Positions 25,929 to 39,504 are shown, numbered from the stretch's first letter. The stretch is 64,000 nt of DNA from Stictocephala bisonia (GCA_035578905.1 JAQJVL010000154.1:1533177-1597176), one strand, 5' to 3'. A program made the numbers and translations. The notes: a model not told the origin generated them from the sequence alone.

Positions 25929-27619
25929 CGTCTACAATTAAAGCAGAACACTATTCATATTTTCATTACATTTATTAATAAGCTTATGAATAAGAAGTAA
26001 CCTAAATTTAATACTAGACTTTGTACACTAAGATCAGTAAAACTCAGCTTTAAGTAGTACTAAAGAAAAAGAAATAAATATGTTAAAGCATAGAATACTG
26101 AAATAATACTGAAATAATAAATAAAAGTAAATCATATTTCAGTATTTACTTATTTACAGAGAAGAAGTACCCGTCTTTCAGTATTCATACCTATTAATTA
26201 GAGTAAATTCACGCTATTAAGGGAATTATGACTTGACATAAAATTTTTGGCATTAAAAGAATTTGTTATATTTTATTGTTTAAATAATCTGCTGGTTAAT
26301 ATACGACCTCTCACACTCCAAAAAATGTAAAATTAAGAATGTCTTTAATGGAATATACATAATAGGTATATTAATTTACATATTCCTAGTTTTGAAAGCA
26401 GAAACTGATTTTGTTTAAAATCATGCTTCAAACCTTTTCCTTATTTTTTAAAGTGTTTTAAATATCCAACCACATTACCGATATGGATGTATACGACTCT
26501 TTGTAAATATTCAGAAAGGTTTTTCGGGTGAACCTCTCCAATATGGGTTGGTCCCCTATACGTGGAAAATCCACAATATATGGAAGGAATGTATTGGAAA
26601 TATCTGACTCTTCATTTATAAACAAATACTCCTTGTTATATATTCCATTCTTCTAAAATACTACGGGTACACTGTATAAAATAAAGTGTCGGAATTTAGG
26701 TTTTTTATACTATTTTTTTGGATTTCATTTTACACTATTATAAGAAAATATTAACAAGGTTCTATTACAAAACATTATAAATATACAACTACAATGAGGG
26801 TCACACAAAACAAATATATTACAATGTAAGTTCAACATTTGCAAATATTGTACTTAATTTCGTTAAACCACGCCTTTAATTAATTTCGCTAAAATGAGGA
26901 ATCCATAAAGTGAACTTGCATTTTCTCATTCAAAATATTATTGGAAAGTACTTAAATTAAAATAGTTTTAAAATTCTGAGTGATTCTTGTAAAATATTTC
27001 ATTTCTCTGCGTCGTTTCATCATTCAATTTTAGTTGTTATCTGTATATAGCTGTCTCGTATTCATATAGCTTCAAAGAAATAAAATACTTTATTAGAATT
27101 ACTTAAAACTTTAAAGTTGTTTTAATTTTTAAGTAAACATCGTTTACTGACATCGATCACCATAAATATTTTCTTATTGAATACATTTCGTAATTAATTT
27201 GTTTGACGTTGTATTTCATTTAATTTCTACCAACACGCAGTATTCTAAGGATTTATTTAATGAGTGTGAATTTATCTTTACTATTGCTATTTGAAATGAC
27301 TAAAATTTCCAAGTTTCCCTGAAAAAAAACAAAACTCAGGGAAATTCCAAAAAAATTATTAAAAATTCAAAATAATATTTAAGTATGATAAAAAACACTC
27401 TGTTTTCCTGCCGTAGTAATAAAACGCGTTTAAACATTTTGGAGTTAAACATATGAAGGGAGAGAAATATGTATAAATAAAAAAAAAAAATAAATAAAAA
27501 CTAGACATATTTATAAGGAGTTTTCATATTTTATGTATTATATGTCGGAATAGCTGACAGGATATCGAACTGACTAGCTAACATTTAAGTTTTAACAAAA
27601 ACTTAAAGTATTATTTTTC
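25929..27619. other. AT-rich sequence with possible relics of the 17.0-kb foldback
   Basis: ACAAATATATTACAATGTAAGT near 26808 and ATCGATCACCATAA near 27153 match pieces of the 16915-17165 element, but no complete copy could be traced. No gene seen. Confidence 0.35.
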
Positions 27620-27755
27620 GGCGTGTTGGCTCATTAGCTAGTGGACTTGAGTGTAACGTCCAAGGTTCGAAAACCTAACCAAGCTGACGGTTCTTCACAC
27701 CTTGAATAAAAATTACGTATAAGCCTGTTGGTCCTTTTCAACAGGTGAGTGATGT
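27620..27755 (+). mobile_element. tRNA-like SINE family C, copy 1
   Basis: GGCGTGTTGGCTCATTAGCT followed 40 bases later by CAAGGTTCGAAAACC, a good Pol III B box. The following ACCAAGCTGACGGTTCTTCA block resembles the one after the B box at 39950 (AACTGAGCTAACAGTCGG). A decayed SINE is more likely than a tRNA gene, because the arms do not pair well. Confidence 0.45.
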
Positions 27756-27974
27756 TGAAACACATTAAAAAGAAGTAAAATAACAAAACAAGAAAAAAAA
27801 ATTAACGTAACAGTATTTTAAGACCTTATTAATTTAAATACTGGTATATATTTTAATCAACATTACTCAGTATAAAATGAAAAAAACACAACTTAATAAT
27901 TTGGAAAGACCGGTAAATCTAACACTGTCACTAACAACTATAGAAAGATTAAAATGTTATTGAATAAGCACACA

Positions 27975-28078
27975 ACTACCTTAATTAACTTGTCATCTAC
28001 CTTAATTAACATGTCATCTACCTTAATTAACTTGTCATCTACCTTAATTAACTTGTCATCTACCTTAATTAACTTATT
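27975..28078. repeat. 21-bp minisatellite, 5 copies
   Basis: Unit CTTGTCATCTACCTTAATTAA. On the minus strand it encodes a repeating KLIKVDD heptad in an 84-residue frame. The length of seven codons makes it look like a protein repeat, but the rest of the frame is AT-rich and featureless. Confidence 0.93.
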
Positions 28079-28285
28079 TTGTAACATTTTATAATTAGAA
28101 AATATTGTATTTATAGAGGACATTATTTTTACATATATTAATATCTTTTGTGTATAATTATACAAAAGTATAAAATAAATTTTTAATGACATTTCTCATG
28201 AATGTAGAATATACAATATATTTCTTTTATAGTTTTATTTATTAATTTCACTAAATTAAAATAATATTATTATTTGTCATTATTA

Positions 28286-28701
28286 AGACGCCGATCATTA
28301 ATATATTGGCAAATATGAGTGTGAGATTCTGGATGAACCAGTGTAGTCATTGTTACTCACTAAGGTCGACTGTTCATTTGAAAGGACCATTTATTAATCG
28401 CCCATTAGGCAGGGCAGCTAAGGAGCCCTGACTATTGGGCAGCTAAGGAGCTTTACTTGAAACCCGAACCACGTAGTGTTGGTCTGGGTCTCAGCTAATT
28501 GACAAGCCTGACATTCAGTGTTTTCCCTACATAACATCTGAACCTTGACCAACACCCAGCATGGACACCCTAGACTTCTGTAGTAATGGCTACGGTGGTG
28601 GCAACCATTGAGTGACGCCATGTCGGTATTAAGAGGACCTATCACCTACAATCTTATCAACACTTTGTCCCTAAGTAGCTGGGTTACAGCACTGCGCCAC
28701 C
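28286..28701 (-). mobile_element. SINE-like family B, copy 28 kb
   Basis: Near full-length copy of about 415 bp. On the minus strand it starts GTGCTGTAACCCAGCTACTT, passes TCCTCTTAATACCGACATGG and CAACACTACGTGGTT, and ends in the region shared with family A (GTAACAATGACTACA...GATCGGCGTC). Other copies are at 30777-31157, 50306-50677, 15601-15815 and the array at 9845. No tRNA head was recognised. It abuts the LINE fragment at 28702, which may be chance or a co-insertion. Confidence 0.75.
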
Positions 28702-29512
28702 AGTATAAAGTAATTAAAACGTGGATTGCTGACTTGTTATTCTTCAAGAAAATTATCAATTCATCTCTTGATTCTCCTGATCTTCTGGGGAGTGTCAACT
28801 TGAGATGTCCTCGCATTTCCGGTAGACGCTTTCAGATCTTTGAGGCCAATTACCACTCCACTAACTATGGTTTATACAGCCCAATTTCAAGATTTCATCG
28901 GTTGGCCAACAGATTGCCTGACTACATGGATGTCTTCGGTATGTCGGATGCTGTGTTCAAGAGGGAATTGGCCAAACACTTTGCAGGCTTTCAAGGATAG
29001 GACACATTACTGATTTTTCTTCTTACATTTATTGTCATTGATAGTATTTATTATTGTTGTTAGCCTTACTCTTATTTTCTAGAGCTTTTATGTCGAGTAT
29101 TTATTTAACTAATTTTGTTTTATATACATATAGTTTATTGCTGTATTATATATTGTATGCTGGTATTTGATTGATGTAAGTTTGCTTGTTCTCCAGTTTG
29201 TCTATTAATGTTTATAGTAACTATGTAATACTCTAAATATTGTAGTGTGTATTTTGTTTCAATTACATCTATTGTTTAGTATTTATTTGTTGTCTATTTT
29301 GTTATATAGTAATATAATTGTTAGTGTTTATTTTTGTTATTATAGTTATTTCATATATATGTATATGCTGCTGATTGGTTGACTTAAATCTGTTGTTATC
29401 TTGGTGTTCTTGTTGGTACATGTATTTCATATTGCTAGTTTGATCTATAAGTATTGTATATATTTTTCTGTAAAAATGGTGTAACCGTATATGACAAATA
29501 AAATAAAACGTT
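28702..29512 (+). mobile_element. LINE 3' end, 5'-truncated
   Basis: The open frame to 29000 carries a C-terminal LINE ORF2 pattern: LLGSVNLRCPRISGRR, then STNYGLYSPISRF and FGMSDAVFKRELAKHF. This is the tail after the reverse transcriptase in many jockey/R1-like insect LINEs. The element part begins about 28702; residues before it come from the upstream family B repeat. About 490 bp of 3' UTR follow, ending in an A-rich CAAATAAAATAAAAC near 29490-29508. No reverse transcriptase core remains. Confidence 0.75.
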
Positions 29513-30776
29513 TATGAGGTAACCGGGTATACTTTCTCAAACGTATCGTCGAACTGAGTAATAAAGGGTATTAAGTTATTATACTATTCTATATTATTAT
29601 ATTCTCGTACATACATTAAAATAACATTAAAAGCCAGTTACTAAAATAAAAGGAGGAAGAAGAAAAAATCTTAAACTTTTTAATAGATTGGCAATTAAAA
29701 TATAAATAAAATAAAGTACAAGGGACTTGTGTCTTAAAGATTATTTATAACATCACAGAGTGAAATCCAGGTTTTGAAACTTAGAAATATTCTTGAATCC
29801 ATTCATATACATTAATTTATTCCATTTAAAGAATTATATATTGTTTACTACATCACATACAAATGGAAGTTAATAATTTTTATATAGTAAATATTTAAGA
29901 ACATTACATGCCTTAAATGAATTGTTAACATCATATTGAGCTTCAGTCATTTACAAGCCTGGGTAGAGCGTAGATAAAAAGTGTAAGACTTGTTGAGAGT
30001 TCAACAGGTGTTTGAAAGCCGAGAGTTATTACTTTCGACTTCTCATCTTCCAACCTCACTTCCGCCATTTTTACTCTTTAATTAAGCACAAAAATATACC
30101 TCTTAAATCAATCAGTTTAAGTGCTAACTTTAAATAAGGATTTTATGATGAATTACAACATCAATATTTTTTGTTATATTATTGAACATTTATTTGATAG
30201 TCCACTTGTAGTTCAGTTTTTATAGCACTGTAAAAGCATGCTTTAAACAAAATATAAGATGCAATCATTTATATTTTTTCAACTAAATACTTTATACAAA
30301 CATAACGGGCTATGTTCAGCAACATTTAATGTAAGAAACAGTTGAAATAAAGAGTAGTTTGTGTTAAATTTCAAATTATTTTTTCTCTATGAACTTTTAT
30401 TATTAAAGCTATTCCCTCAAACCCTCTACAAAATGTAATTGTAATATAAAATTCTAGTTTCCCACATTAAATTAACTTCGTTTTTATTAGTATCTCTCAC
30501 ATCTTTCCTTAAAAGCACGCTACTAATTAATTAAACTTTAAACCGTAGTGTTTTCAAACAAGGGATTTTCTCGAGATATTTCTAACTAAAAGAAAATTGC
30601 CACTTGAGTTGAGAGGCTGTTGAATGTGAACAAGTGGTTGTTGTGTTTAATCTGTTTCTCTAGAAGCCTCTGAGATATTTCATTTTACTTTGCGACAGGT
30701 TGTGAAGTGTTTAACAAACTACATTTTTATTTTATTCAATAAAGTTCATTTATTCGTTACTTACGTAGAAAACCTA
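29513..30776. other. No gene seen
   Basis: AT-rich sequence without recognised features. Confidence 0.5.
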
Positions 30777-31157
30777 GAGATATTGGTGAATATTAGGGGT
30801 GAATGAGTGTAAATGAGCGAGTGTAGTCAGTGTTACTAACTAAGGTCAACATATACTTAGAAAGAGCCATTTACTGATATACAAATAGCCAGAGAAGTTA
30901 AGGGACCTACAGTTTTACATGGGATCCGAGCATCCGCAAAGCTAATACACAAGCCTTTTACTCATTGATCTTCTCTACATAACATCCGGACCCTGTGTAC
31001 CACCCAACACGGATACCCCAGGCTTTTTAGTAGTTTCCACATGGATGGAAACCATTGATCAGAGGCAATGTCGGCATTAAGAGGACCGAGAGAAAAAATA
31101 TCGCTTACAACTACCACAACACTTTGTCCCCAAGTAGCTGGATTACAGCACTGCAGA
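30777..31157 (-). mobile_element. SINE-like family B, copy 31 kb
   Basis: Collinear with 28286-28701: GTAGTCAGTGTTACTAACTAAGG, CCACCCAACACGGATACCCC, GGCATTAAGAGGACC and CCCCAAGTAGCTGGATTACAGCACTGC. Confidence 0.75.
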
Positions 31158-31860
31158 ACTGGTGGCGAAACCGGTTATTATATTACATTTTTTTAAAGTT
31201 TTAATCGTTGGTATGTAACCTTCAGACAAAGTCACATACATGTTACAATCCAGTACTTTAGGAATGTTCTAATGCTGATGTAATTTGAATTACTCTTAGA
31301 TATCGAACTATAGTTATTATCTACGTCTAGGTAGAGATAAAAATGATAACAACATGATTTATTAGAAATTATTTATTTGTTCATTTATTTTTTTAACTAT
31401 ATTAAGTGTTAAAATTTTCAAAAAAAGTAAAGTTACGCCTAAATGGTTGAAAAAAGCAAATTGTGGACTGTCTGGTTTAAAAATTAAACAAATTAAAAAC
31501 TCATACTAAATACATTTATGTTATAATTATAAACAATTACATAAACATTTTCAAAAAGTGAAGTAGTACACAAATACAATGCAACAATCATTTAAACCTG
31601 CAAATATTATAGTGATAGATTTTATAGAATGTAGAATCACAAGTATACCATCCACTTGGAATTCCAAATGGAATGGAAGTAGACAAGTAGACTGATTTTC
31701 AATAAACACTGTGACTATTCCAATTTTTAAAAATATTTCAGGGATGCAAAACAATTGGCTGTACGTGTTATAACTGTTGTTGATATCTAAATAGCTAGTA
31801 AACATTTGAGTTGTTCTCTTCTCTTATTTACTGAAAACATGTTTAAAGTTAAATTACGTC
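31158..31860. other. No gene seen
   Basis: AT-rich. The minus-strand frame 31551-31805 has no recognisable feature. Confidence 0.45.
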
Positions 31861-32084
31861 TTATTTTACCAGGCTAAGTTAAGGCTAAGAAGCCTTCTCT
31901 GACACTTAACCTGGGGACCAACGGTTTAAGGGTGACTTCTGAACCACCACCATTGACCGAGCAGGTGGGCTGGGTGCAAGGATGGGATCCATCCTTGGGA
32001 CCCATCCAAGGGACAGCCACTCTCGATGTTGATTGACACCATTATCTTGCGATTACGTCGGAACCCTCTGGTCAAGGCCACTGG
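31861..32084 (-). mobile_element. 5S-rRNA-like SINE, copy 2
   Basis: Homologous to 12421-12628. The 5S-like block lies at about 32038-32000 on the minus strand (GTCAATCAACATCGAGAGTG, then CCTTGGATGGGT). Both ends extend a little past the shorter copies: TGGTAAAATAA at one end and CCAGTGGCCTTGACC at the other. Confidence 0.6.
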
Positions 32085-33442
32085 TACTGAATATTATTAA
32101 AAATTAACCTAGAACTGTAAATACCTTGTTTATTTTCATTTACGATATTAAAAGTCGTCATTACAAACGTCTTCTAATAATTAAACACAATTTACTTCTC
32201 ATTTAGTTTCATACGTACATGTACAATGCTATTTAAGTCGATATATTGTACGTGGAAGTCTATATGAATTACAATAAGCTATAAGGACCTAGGTATCACC
32301 AATTGTACACATACACTGTGACGATCACACACAATCCTCTGAAACTCATTGTTGGAGATATCCTCTGGACTTGTCTCGACAATAGTCTAACCTGTAACTA
32401 CAGGAAAGCTCTCAATCTGTTGGGAAATATAAAGCCCTCAATATTACATCAGGACAAAGCCGAGCTGAGCTCTCCTCATACACCACTTCTTCAAGAAAGG
32501 TTTGTAGAATGTCAGTTTAGTACAGTGGCAATACTAAGAATATCATTAGTGTTAAGTTTATTTTAAGCTTAGTATTTGTTATAATTATGAACATTTTAAC
32601 ACCTGTGCTATGCCTAACATTATAGTATTTTTGTTAGTTACACATCAAACGAAAAACAAATACAAAATACTAAAATGGATTATAATTAATTAAGTAATAT
32701 CATACTTCATATAAACAGTGGAACTTAGTAACAGTGAATACACTTACTTGGTCATCTACACTCACCACACTCATTCGCACCTCATATTTGTCCATAACTT
32801 GACGATCGGTAACTTAATGATAAATAATACTATTAAATTAATGAAGAACGTTATTTATAGTATAAACTCTTTAGGGACGACATTCTTACATCGGGGTGTA
32901 TTTAAAAGAAAAATGTATCACTTAATGAGCCTTATTATATTTAAGTTTATTTTAAATTACCAATAAATGAAATATAACTGTTCCAATACAGAAACATTCT
33001 ACCAAAATATTGAAGGAAACGTTTTAAAATAAACGTTTCCTCATACCATGTTGATTATAATATAAATAAAGTGTCTTGTACTGTATTACCTTGTTATGGT
33101 AAAAAAAGTAAATTTTCTTTTGATAATTATTTTTCATACTTTTTGAATATACCAAATTATGAAACACAGTTATCATGTTACATTGATTAAATTGGGACGG
33201 ATTCACAATTAAGTTTAAGGAAAAACTAAATGGCAATCGAGAAACATTATTTTTGTATAAATTTTAGCATATTATGAGCAAATGATTTAGGTCCATGATC
33301 ATCAACCTGATATATATTTTACTAATAATACTCAACTGCCAAGTTTATGAGTGGCCAATTAGTGATCGAGGCATTACGTAAGCCGGATTACGTTATAATT
33401 GCTTTTAATTGGTTAAGTTGTATTAACCTCCTCTGCTCTGTG
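32085..33442. other. No gene firmly seen
   Basis: The open frame at 32303-32566 (87 residues) lies in a GC-richer patch (32310-32530), so a host exon cannot be excluded, but there is no recognisable motif. A 10-bp-arm palindrome (GGAAACGTTT / AAACGTTTCC) lies at about 33016-33041. Confidence 0.4.
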
Positions 33443-33861
33443 ATCTATACCTATAAAAGGCAAATACCATTGACACACTCACTCATCACTGTAACTAAAA
33501 ACGTACTAAGCCTACGAAACTGACATTTTGTAGGTTTTATATTGTAGATGTGCAATAAGAAGAGATTTTTTTTAAATGTTTAGTAAATCGAAATAGCAGA
33601 CATTTTAGTGCAAAAATGTTAAATGCCAAAAACAGCGTTTCTCTAATTGGACTTTAGCGGTTCTACAGTAAAACTAACAGCATTTTCTGTATCTGATTTG
33701 AGACGATCTACAACTTTGGCCCTATGACTTTTGCTCTATCTAACCTCCTTCATCCTTAGGTAGGGCTAGATTTTCAATTTGTGCGTGTAATTCAATTTGA
33801 TTAATCTACGGCCTCTAAGAGTAGACTTACAGATTTTTCTAGACTGTGAAACTTTGTTATA
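33443..33861 (+). repeat. Dispersed 420-bp repeat with TATA-box-like start, copy 1
   Basis: Collinear with 40376-40812 on the same strand: ATAAAAGGCAAATACC, AGTAAATCGAAA, AAAACAGCGTTTCTCTAATT, CATTTTCTGT, GAGTAGACTTACAGATTTTT. The block opens with TATAAAAGG, a good TATA box, so it could be a promoter-bearing transposon or LTR end. Family unknown. Confidence 0.7.
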
Positions 33862-34247
33862 TAGGAGAACAAATAGGTTTCAATCGGAAAATTATTAATT
33901 TAGTTTTTAAAGCATGCATAGCCAGATCATAGGACGTGGCTAAACATGGCGAGAAACACATATTTCATTGATTCAGAGTCGAATATAGAACTTTATTTTC
34001 CTCTAAAAGTATTATTTGTACAAATCGACTGAACATAATATTATTTGAGTATACGTTTTATAAACAAGCACAAGAGAAAACTACAATAGATGAATAACAT
34101 GATAACCACCACATAGGACGAACCTATGGGTGGGTTCTAAGAAGTCATGTCTTATGATGACGAAGCCCCCAGCCCCTCCCTCCCGTATTTGGTCCAAACG
34201 ATAAAGTATAAAGTGTAAAAACAACTATTTAAAATTTGACCTTTACA
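33862..34247. other. No gene seen
   Basis: AT-rich with one GC-rich patch (34150-34190). Nothing recognised. Confidence 0.5.
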
Positions 34248-34413
34248 ACTCTACGTGTATAGGTGGGTGTGTGGCCCAAAACCACTCTACGTGTATGGTT
34301 GGGTGTGTGGGCCAAAACCACTCTACGTGTATGGGTGGGTGTGTGGGCCAAAACCACTCTACGTGTATGGGTGGGTGGGTGGGCCAAAACCACTCTACGT
34401 GTACGAGTGGGAG
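34248..34413 (-). repeat. 37-bp minisatellite (TACGTGTATGGGTGGG type), about 4.4 copies
   Basis: Unit CTCTACGTGTATGGGTGGGT plus GTGTGGGCCAAAACCA. Its complement has the same core, ACCCATACACGTA, as the minisatellites at 48783, 52227 and 63808. Confidence 0.92.
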
Positions 34414-34514
34414 ATAAGTAGATGTATCTACTAATTTACCTACTTTTATACTTTCGTTTAAAAATTGAAGTAATTCCAGATAGTATATAATTTGTACATT
34501 TATAATAATATGTA

Positions 34515-34600
34515 ATTTTTAACAATGGTTAGGTTTTAGAAGACTATTTAGTTCTAACCTCACCATTTTTATATACAATAAACTACATTTTAATTTAATA
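34515..34600 (+). repeat. Retroelement-like 3' tail, copy 2
   Basis: GGTTAGG...TAGAAGACTATTTAGTTCTAACCTCACC followed by an A/T-rich end. Matches 8432-8475. Confidence 0.4.
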
Positions 34601-35008
34601 TTATTCATTTTCTTCTTAAGCTTGCTCTGTACATTCTCCATAGACTATTGATCTGTGTGAGGAACAGTATCAGATAGAGTAAGGGGGTGAACCAGTACAG
34701 TAAAAGGTGAATATTACTGATAAATCTTATAGTATAGGCTGGATTCAAACAAACGCTATTTCGAGCCATTCAAAGCTCATTATTTCGAGTAATAGCTATT
34801 TTTATTTTGTCAAAAATAATATTTCCTTCCGTCGTCTCATTCTAAATGTAATGTCCTTCCTTTAACAAAAATTAATAACAATTAATACAATCGTGAAAGA
34901 GAAACTAATGTAGTTATTTCTTATTTTTTGTAATCACAACACTTATACAGTTATAAAGAGAATATGACGAATTTTATAGTGTGTAACCTTAGCTACAGTA
35001 TTCGTGAC
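34601..35008. other. No gene seen
   Basis: AT-rich sequence before the 53-bp array. Nothing recognised. Confidence 0.5.
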
Positions 35009-35750
35009 GGTTATACTCACCATAAACGAGCGTACGATACTTAAATGTTTAACTACTCAATGGTTATACTCACCATAAACGAGCGTACGATACTTAAATG
35101 TTTAACTACTCAATGGTTATACTCACCATAAACGAGCGTACGATACTTAAATGTTTAACTACTCAATGGTTATACTCACCATAAACGAGCGTACGATACT
35201 TAAATGTTTAACTACTCAATGGTTATACTCACCATAAACGAGCGTACGATACTTAAATGTTTAACTACTCAATGGTTATACTCACCATAAACGAGCGTAC
35301 GATACTTAAATGTTTAACTACTCAATGGTTATACTCACCATAAACGAGCGTACGATACTTAAATGTTTAACTACTCAATGGTTATACTCACCATAAACGA
35401 GCGTACGATACTTAAATGTTTAACTACTCAATGGTTATACTCACCATAAACGAGCGTACGATACTTAAATGTTTAACTACTCAATGGTTATACTCACCAT
35501 AAACGAGCGTACGATACTTAAATGTTTAACTACTCAATGGTTATACTCACCATAAACGAGCGTACGATACTTAAATGTTTAACTACTCAATGGTTATACT
35601 CACCATAAACGAGCGTACGATACTTAAATGTTTAACTACTCAATGGTTATACTCACCATAAACGAGCGTACGATACTTAAATGTTTAACTACTCAATGGT
35701 TATACTCACCATAAACGAGCGTACGATACTTAAATGTTTAACTACTCAAT
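35009..35750. repeat. 53-bp tandem array, 14 apparently identical units
   Basis: The 742-bp block equals 14 x 53 exactly. Units begin GGTTATACTCACC and contain AAACGAGCGTACGATACTT and AACTACTCAAT. No differences between units were seen by eye, and the array stops cleanly at GGTTACC (35751). No spacers, so this is not a CRISPR array. No coding frame runs through it. Confidence 0.97.
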
Positions 35751-38700
35751 GGTTACCTTTGAACCAAGACTTAAGTATCGAGGTTTGTAACTTGTTTCCG
35801 TTTTCCATAAAATAACTGATTTAACTTTAGCTTAAAAATTAACCAGTGGAGTAAAACAACGTACATATTTTTTTACAACCAAAACAATATATATGTTTAT
35901 TTTTTATGGTTTTTGCAAACTATTTAAAAACTTAGTAGCTAATTAGTTATTCTTTTTCTTGGTAGTTCATGTTCCCTGAATATTAAGATTGACCTGTTGA
36001 TTTGAACATTATAAGGCGATGGTTGTTTAAAATAAAATGGATATTGTAAATAATCCAGTCATTTTATAAATGTGATTTATGAAGCCCCCAGGCGTTGTGT
36101 TTTTTGTAATCACATGTATTGTCGAACGTCGTGATAATATGGAATTATTTAAGGTTTCTGAACGTAAAGGAGTTTTCTTTTTCTTACTCCTTTTTTTCGA
36201 ACCCTCATGAAAAATACGACTAACACGTTATTTTAAAATATTTTATTACATTAAATATACATTTTAAATAAAATATAAACATTAAAAGTTACTTGTAGCA
36301 CTGTGAATTATTGTTTTAATTTCAATACAGTAACTTTTTACTAAATTATTTTACTGAACAAGTAACCAATTTAGATAAATATAAAAACAAATAAAGTGTA
36401 TCCAGTTTCTTTTTATATTGTGCAAAACATAAAGATTAATACGAGTAAATTCTTAACCATGATAACTCAGGAATAAAGGTATAGAGACTATCAAATAACA
36501 TCAATAGGAACCAACATCTTATCAGCCAAGCGTTCACCCAGCTAAAACATTCTCCTGTATCTTTAACCAATAGAACTACTAATATCATGACTAATACCAA
36601 ATATGGTAATTTAGGGTCATACATTGGGGATAGGGCGAGTCTTCTATCAAGATCAGATTGAACATTTGGTCATTTTTGTTTTCGAAGCCCTAGGCTCAGG
36701 ATATTTTAAGTGAGTTGATGTATATGCCGTGTTAGCCTCACAAAAAATTGTGTTTATCAAAATATAATCCATGTTTATTTTGATAAGATCTTTGACGATT
36801 AACAAAGTACTTTAACTTCATGAATCTTGTAATCTGAACTCCAGCAGTTTCCTTTTTAAATTGTCTTGATTAATTTATGTTTCTTGTACATTTTTATAAA
36901 TTGTTTTGAATTTATAAATTTCATTTATTTGTTTTGTCTTTGGGCCACAAAACGTGATCTTTATTATGTTACTAAATAATTATAGTAAAAATTGCTTAAA
37001 TATCTAACTAAACGTATCCTGACAGGCAGACCCATGGCACTACAACGGCTATATAAAAAATAAATGTTTAAATTTACTCAATTTTATAATATAAAAAATT
37101 AATTTTGCTGTATTATCTTGTGACAATGAACATTTTTAGTTTCATTTTAATAGTGATTTTTTATACTTATTTGAATGAGCTAAGATGTGAAATTAAGTTA
37201 TAATTGTACAATTGGTTATTGGAGACGGATTCACGATATTTTTTAACAGAAAATTAAGGCGTGAATGGCTTACCTAATCTAAGTTGGAAGTATAAAGCAA
37301 GGTTTTCGTAGGCCAATACATAAAGGTCTTCTTTCAAATTTATGTTAATGTATGCTAGAATGGACATGTATTATTGCAAGAACTAAACATGGAATAACAT
37401 TTATAAACTAACGTTCTTCATTGCTAAAAATAACAAAATAATCCCAAAAAGTCTAAAAATTTTAAACTTGTATACTTTATTTAGAATGGTTTAGAAATAT
37501 TTTTATATAAATATATGGTTATACAAATTCGTAGAGTTAAAAAGCTGTTCAACTCTACAGTATAATAAAATAGAATACAACAAACATATTATGAAAATTA
37601 AAAGTATTTAAAATAAATTTTAGTGAAAACATATTAATTTGAAAGCCAATTAGTAGCTTTGCCAATATTTTACCAACGGTGTTCAACCCCCCACCCCTAC
37701 ATGACTGAGTGGCATTATGTAAAATGGATTAAGATGTAACTAAGCGTTCCAAATCATTAATTATCAAGTGCCTTCAACTTGTTTTGTTTTATAAGACTGC
37801 ATTGCCCTGCAACCTATAATATGGGCTTTTTATATTTAATATGAGCTCATTAAATGCAATATTTGAATACAAATTGAAATTTAAACAAAAAATTTTCTTT
37901 TGAGTTCAAAATAAAAAAGTAAAATTGAAAAACAATCTTACAAATACTTTCTATTTGTCATGTATGGTTTGAGTTACTGTTTAAAGTTTTATATCAAATT
38001 ATTAATCGGAACAAATTACCAGAATTTTAAAATATTTTCCTTACCAGTAAAAAACATCACAACTATTGTGAATATTAATTTGGATATGGTTTAATTTAAA
38101 AGTGTAAACATTTTATAACAGAATTATAAAATGCAAAATGATAATGACGATTCATTGATGACGATAGGATTGTCAAAATATATTCTTCAGAATAAATTTT
38201 TAAGATTATAAGGTTTTTAAGGTTTAACCAATATTCTTTTATAATTCAAGGTATTTGTTTAACTCAGCAACCATTAAGATCTTGTAAACCAAAAGCTGAA
38301 CAAAGCTTCAAATTGGGAGCATTACTTTCTTGTTGAAAATTCTTCAAAATTACCACAAATTCCCATAGTACAACCATACAAATGTATTAAGTTATTGCAT
38401 GATAATTAAACCATAATTAATTGTTTTTACACTGAAAGTGAAATTATATAAAATGAAAAACGTCCTTCATCAGTCAGAGGATGTTTTGACTAAGAAGTCC
38501 CTTCCTCCACTTGACCTGAAGTAGTAGTAAACTAAAGTTGATAGGTTAGTAATTGTTTATGTTCAAACAATGACATTATCCAATTAACAACTATCAATTA
38601 AACAGTGGTCTACTAGCCTACTTATAACAGAAAGGTTTACGTCTACGTGTCTCGTGTACTACATAAATCTTGAACTCTACGACGTAACTTTTTTACGGTT

Positions 38701-39504
38701 GGGTGGATAAAAATAAATTGTTTACGATTGGTGTTACTCTGTAAACAATTGATTTTGTCAGCATTTTGGAAAATAACGGTCAATTAAAAATTACCTACAT
38801 ATTTTTAGTCCTCTCCAAAAACAAGGGAATACCGTAAGCTTTATGGTTTACAAGATCCTAACTTTTGCCAAGTTAAGACAATTTTCTGTATAAATCAATA
38901 ATACTAGCCCATTTAGGCTGTTAAATTGAATTTAAGCTGTTAAATTATATAATTAAAAAGCTGTTTCGAAAGAAGATAAATACCTTTAAAAGTTTCATTC
39001 ACGGAAAGGCTTTTATCTCAACGGGAAAGCGGCTGTCAGTCAAATACCTTTAAAGTATCTGACAGCAAAAGGATTATTTAATACAGAGAAGGAAAACGGT
39101 TTCAAGCGTGAATAAACTTCTCTCTTTTAACCTATATTAAATATTCTTTTTAAGACTATACTCAGGAGGAAGACATAAGTATAAAACTATTTTAATGAGG
39201 AAGTATTTCAACTGTCATTACTATTTTACTCTTATCTATAAAACACCTGCATAAAAGCGTTTTAGATCTTTTTGGAAATAACGATAATATTCAACTATCA
39301 ACAGTAGTCCTTGATACAATCTTTATAAGTCACTTTTTCAATAAAAAAAGAAAAATGTTTTAACTTAACATATATTGGTTTTAGTATTGCGTATTAAATG
39401 GAATATGTTGTGCATATTTAGTTTTAAATAAAATGTGGAAAAAGAGCATATTCATTACTTATTGTTTGAATGCACCATCAAGTATAAAGTCATATGAGCC
39501 TTAA
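35751..39504. other. Long AT-rich stretch, no gene seen
   Basis: About 3.7 kb. Only short chance frames were found, for example 36436-36624 on the minus strand, which is hydrophobic but has no start context or family. No repeats from the other families in this window were recognised. Confidence 0.5.

Noticed and set aside
27938..28192. 84-residue frame with KLIKVDD heptads
   Set aside because: A 21-bp minisatellite gives seven-residue periodicity by arithmetic; flanking codons are AT-rich and featureless.
32303..32566. 87-residue open frame as a small gene
   Set aside because: No recognisable domain, no clear start context or splice sites; kept only as a note in the surrounding region.
35009..35750. 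CRISPR-like direct repeats
   Set aside because: The units are contiguous with no spacers, and the genome is clearly eukaryotic.
38455..38485. CTGATGA on the minus strand
   Set aside because: No GAAA partner or stem II at the right distance.
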